NCBI RefSeq assembly: GCF_000733295.1
Contig: NZ_JPMI01000003.1
Location: 80,212 to 144,211 of the forward strand
DNA: 64,000 bases
Direction: 5' to 3'
Source: Archangium violaceum Cb vi76
GTDB taxonomy: Bacteria > Myxococcota > Myxococcia > Myxococcales > Myxococcaceae
The first letter of the stretch is position 1. The number at the start of each line of letters is the position of its first letter. Positions 63,101-64,000 of this stretch are shown here, one piece after another. The notes beneath the pieces were generated by a model. The model worked only from the letters and a program-made list of their open reading frames with translations. It had not been told where the DNA came from and did not search any database. Both the position numbers and the translations under genes were made by a program.

Positions 63101-63965
63101 GGCCGCGGCCAAGGCGAGCGAGGCGCAGCGGGTGTTGCTGCGGCTGGGAGACAAGGGCGAGTTCGAGCTGTCCGAGGTGCTGCTGGGGCACGTGGACTAC
63201 TACACGGGGCGTTTCGAGGCGGCGCTGGCGCGCTTCGCGAGCATCCGTGAGTCCGCCCACAAGCGGGGACATTTCCAGCACGAGGTGTGGAGCGCGTACA
63301 CCATGGCGCGCAGCCTGTTGGTGCTCGGCCGGCTGGACGAGGCGATGCCGTTGTTGCGCGAGGCGGTGGGGATGCTGAAGGGGAAGCATGATCCGCTCTC
63401 GCACATCATCTGTGGCGGGCTGCTGGGGATGGCGTACCTGCAGCGGGAGGAGTGGGAGCGGGCGCGCGACGAGGCGGACAAGGTGATGGAGCTGGCGAGG
63501 CGCTTCCCTCCGATGCTGTACACGGAGAGCCACGGGTACGAGGGCGCGGCGCGGGTGTACCTGGCGCTGTGGGAGCGGGAGCGGGTACCCGGACAGAAGC
63601 CGCCGCCGGTGGCCGGGCAAGCGAAGCGGGCGTGCGCGCGGCTGTCGTCCTTCGCGGTCCGCTTTCCCTTGTCGAGGGCGGTGGCGTTGCGCTGCACGGG
63701 ACGGATGCACTGGCTGTTGGGCCACCAGTGGCGTGCGCGCTCGGCGTGGAAGCGGAGCGCGCGGCTGGCCCGCGAGATGGGCATGCCCTATGACGAGGCG
63801 ATGGCCTGGCTCGAACTGGCGCGGGCCTCGGCGCCGGGGAGCCCCGAGCGCGAGGAGTCCGCGCGGCAGGCCGTGGAAGGCTTCACGCGGCTGGGTTGTG
63901 CCGGGCTGGTCCGCGAGTCGGAGGCGCTCAATCTCCCCTCTCCCCTCGGGAGAGGGACGGGGTGA
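60120..63965 (+). CDS. Ser/Thr kinase-AAA ATPase-TPR regulator
   Basis: A 1281-residue soluble protein. The kinase domain (about 15-290) has LSSGGMGVVYRA, VALK, HRDLKPEN (about 180), DFG (about 201) and MAPEQ (about 230), so it is likely active. An AAA/STAND ATPase follows with FVGRQQLLLEMEQRL, Walker A GGESGAGKT (about 375) and Walker B LLVIDDLQWAD (about 502). The last 500 residues are TPR-like helices. The architecture recalls PknK-type kinases that couple binding of a partner by the TPR arm to kinase activity. ATG 60120 starts the protein. The last 10 codons and the stop lie inside a REP-like repeat. Confidence 0.9.
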   Translation: MSAAELQELEQGRIGPYRLLGKLSSGGMGVVYRACHDETGGRVALKTVRVPEAAMLRGIRREIHALRRIQHPGVVRVVAEGVQDGLPWYAMELLEGLNLRRYIDELWRRGPGTTTDVITQVVSAPQAPSVTGSTGVSFRPFGPPPMEQRREAALERLGEVLTLVRRLCSALAFLHGEGIVHRDLKPENIVIRPDGTPVLVDFGLASAFGGPLGRESLDVSGSMEGSYVYMAPEQIKGGLVDARADLYSLGCILHELVVGQPPFPGSGWEVLRRHLQEQSYPLSEWVKGVPLELDALVQRMLAKVPRERVGYAADVAAVLAGLEAEDLPRPPVGAPRPYLYRPEFVGRQQLLLEMEQRLAMARDGNGGCLLIGGESGAGKTRVVMECAVSASRTAVRVVTGGCLPVSGTGTGEQLYGEPLHAFKPLLQAIADECRHLGFEETERLLGARGRVLARYEPALADLPGQDVRPEPPRLPPQAARERVMRCLAETLAAFCEKEPVLLVIDDLQWADELSLGVLDYLQAGFLGESHVFVVGTYRSEELDAALRLLLAAPGVTHRALGQLDESMVARMVEDMLALPSPPDSFVRFLTTRSAGNPFFVAEYLRTAIDERLLFRDVFGRWQVAAGGDALERLHEELPLPGVLHDLVGRRLDGLGSEARGLLEVASVLGRELDADVLAVAAGLGDLQELEALEELRARHVLEDAGGGWLRFVHDKLREIAYEGILPERRRALHRAAAMALEEHHVEEGVPPALYPVLAHHFELAQDDVWTFEYLEKAGAHALHAGSNLEASGYLRRALELEVRRGQDTGVRVDPSRRARWERLLAEAMHGLSDFEACISHGQQALAELGRPLPETQGGLGRFILTQVVRQVLHLVLPRKWVREEDRQTRVLLGASALAATRLAECYYWRYDPMRMVATALLAVNLAERAGRDAEMLRLYGQLGSIVGMGRLHPLARAYFRRAQGEGQLLEDPSATAFGLIVESMYHSCFARWEPAAAKASEAQRVLLRLGDKGEFELSEVLLGHVDYYTGRFEAALARFASIRESAHKRGHFQHEVWSAYTMARSLLVLGRLDEAMPLLREAVGMLKGKHDPLSHIICGGLLGMAYLQREEWERARDEADKVMELARRFPPMLYTESHGYEGAARVYLALWERERVPGQKPPPVAGQAKRACARLSSFAVRFPLSRAVALRCTGRMHWLLGHQWRARSAWKRSARLAREMGMPYDEAMAWLELARASAPGSPEREESARQAVEGFTRLGCAGLVRESEALNLPSPLGRGTG

Positions 63966-63969
63966 GGGT
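63933..63969. repeat. REP-like palindromic repeat, copy 4, at kinase gene 3' end
   Basis: CCCTCTCCC-CTC-GGGAGAGGG then ACGGGGTGAGGGT. It overlaps the last codons of the kinase-ATPase gene, encoding LPSPLGRGTG and supplying the TGA stop at 63963-63965. The same stem occurs at three other sites in the window. Confidence 0.85.
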
Positions 63970-64000
63970 GCCACGCATCCCAGGTTGAACCCCCTGTCCC

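Overview
The window looks like chromosome from a myxobacterium, probably the Cystobacterineae group. Reasons: very GC-rich coding DNA, several large eukaryotic-type Ser/Thr kinases fused to other modules, multi-domain sensor kinases, many small secreted lipoproteins, and four lipoprotein-toxin/immunity cassettes of the SitA6/SitI6 type, a family I know only from myxobacteria. Genus and species cannot be read from the sequence.

Layout. 0-4.5 kb: secreted ELWxxDGT-like and Kelch lipoproteins, an SDR oxidoreductase, a possible WGR protein and a two-gene membrane operon. 4.5-6.0 kb: one SitA6/SitI6 cassette on the minus strand. 6.2-10.1 kb: glucose-6-phosphate dehydrogenase, an HdeD-like membrane protein, a methyltransferase and an NGLxx-repeat lipoprotein. 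10.5-16.4 kb: a cyclase-STAND-TPR regulator and an M1 aminopeptidase. 16.4-16.7 kb: two tandem minus-strand RNA elements that read as circularly permuted tRNAs. 16.8-18.5 kb: GNAT and class V aminotransferase. 18.5-22.9 kb: three tandem SitA6/SitI6 cassettes. 22.9-25.6 kb: a Ser/Thr kinase with a secreted-type C-terminus and a small downstream gene. 25.9-29.8 kb: a four-gene histidine kinase/response regulator operon with ATGA overlaps. 29.9-33.8 kb: GNAT, membrane protein and gyrB. 33.8-37.8 kb: a two-gene STAND-type ATPase operon. 38.0-45.7 kb: Cys-rich lipoprotein, PEGA-type kinase, outer-membrane protein plus phosphoesterase, and two unknowns. 45.9-52.8 kb: a PAS/GAF histidine kinase and a giant HYR/Kelch lipoprotein. 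53.0-59.8 kb: a dedicated TonB-ExbB-ExbD-ExbD system with its receptor and a beta-helix lipoprotein. 60.1-64.0 kb: a kinase-ATPase-TPR protein.

Functional themes are signalling, the cell surface and kin discrimination. SitA lipoproteins are known to pass between kin by outer-membrane exchange, and SitI protects the carrier. The TonB operon is self-contained: energiser, receptor and a surface lipoprotein. A palindromic repeat with a constant 9-bp stem occurs four times, twice inside the receptor reading frame and once supplying a kinase stop codon.

The most unusual feature is the pair of permuted tRNA-like genes at 16411-16710. In both, the 3' half precedes the 5' half, the acceptor stems pair 7/7, and the outer flanks form a matching two-helix structure with compensatory base changes. 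All functional statements are inferred from sequence; no database search was possible.
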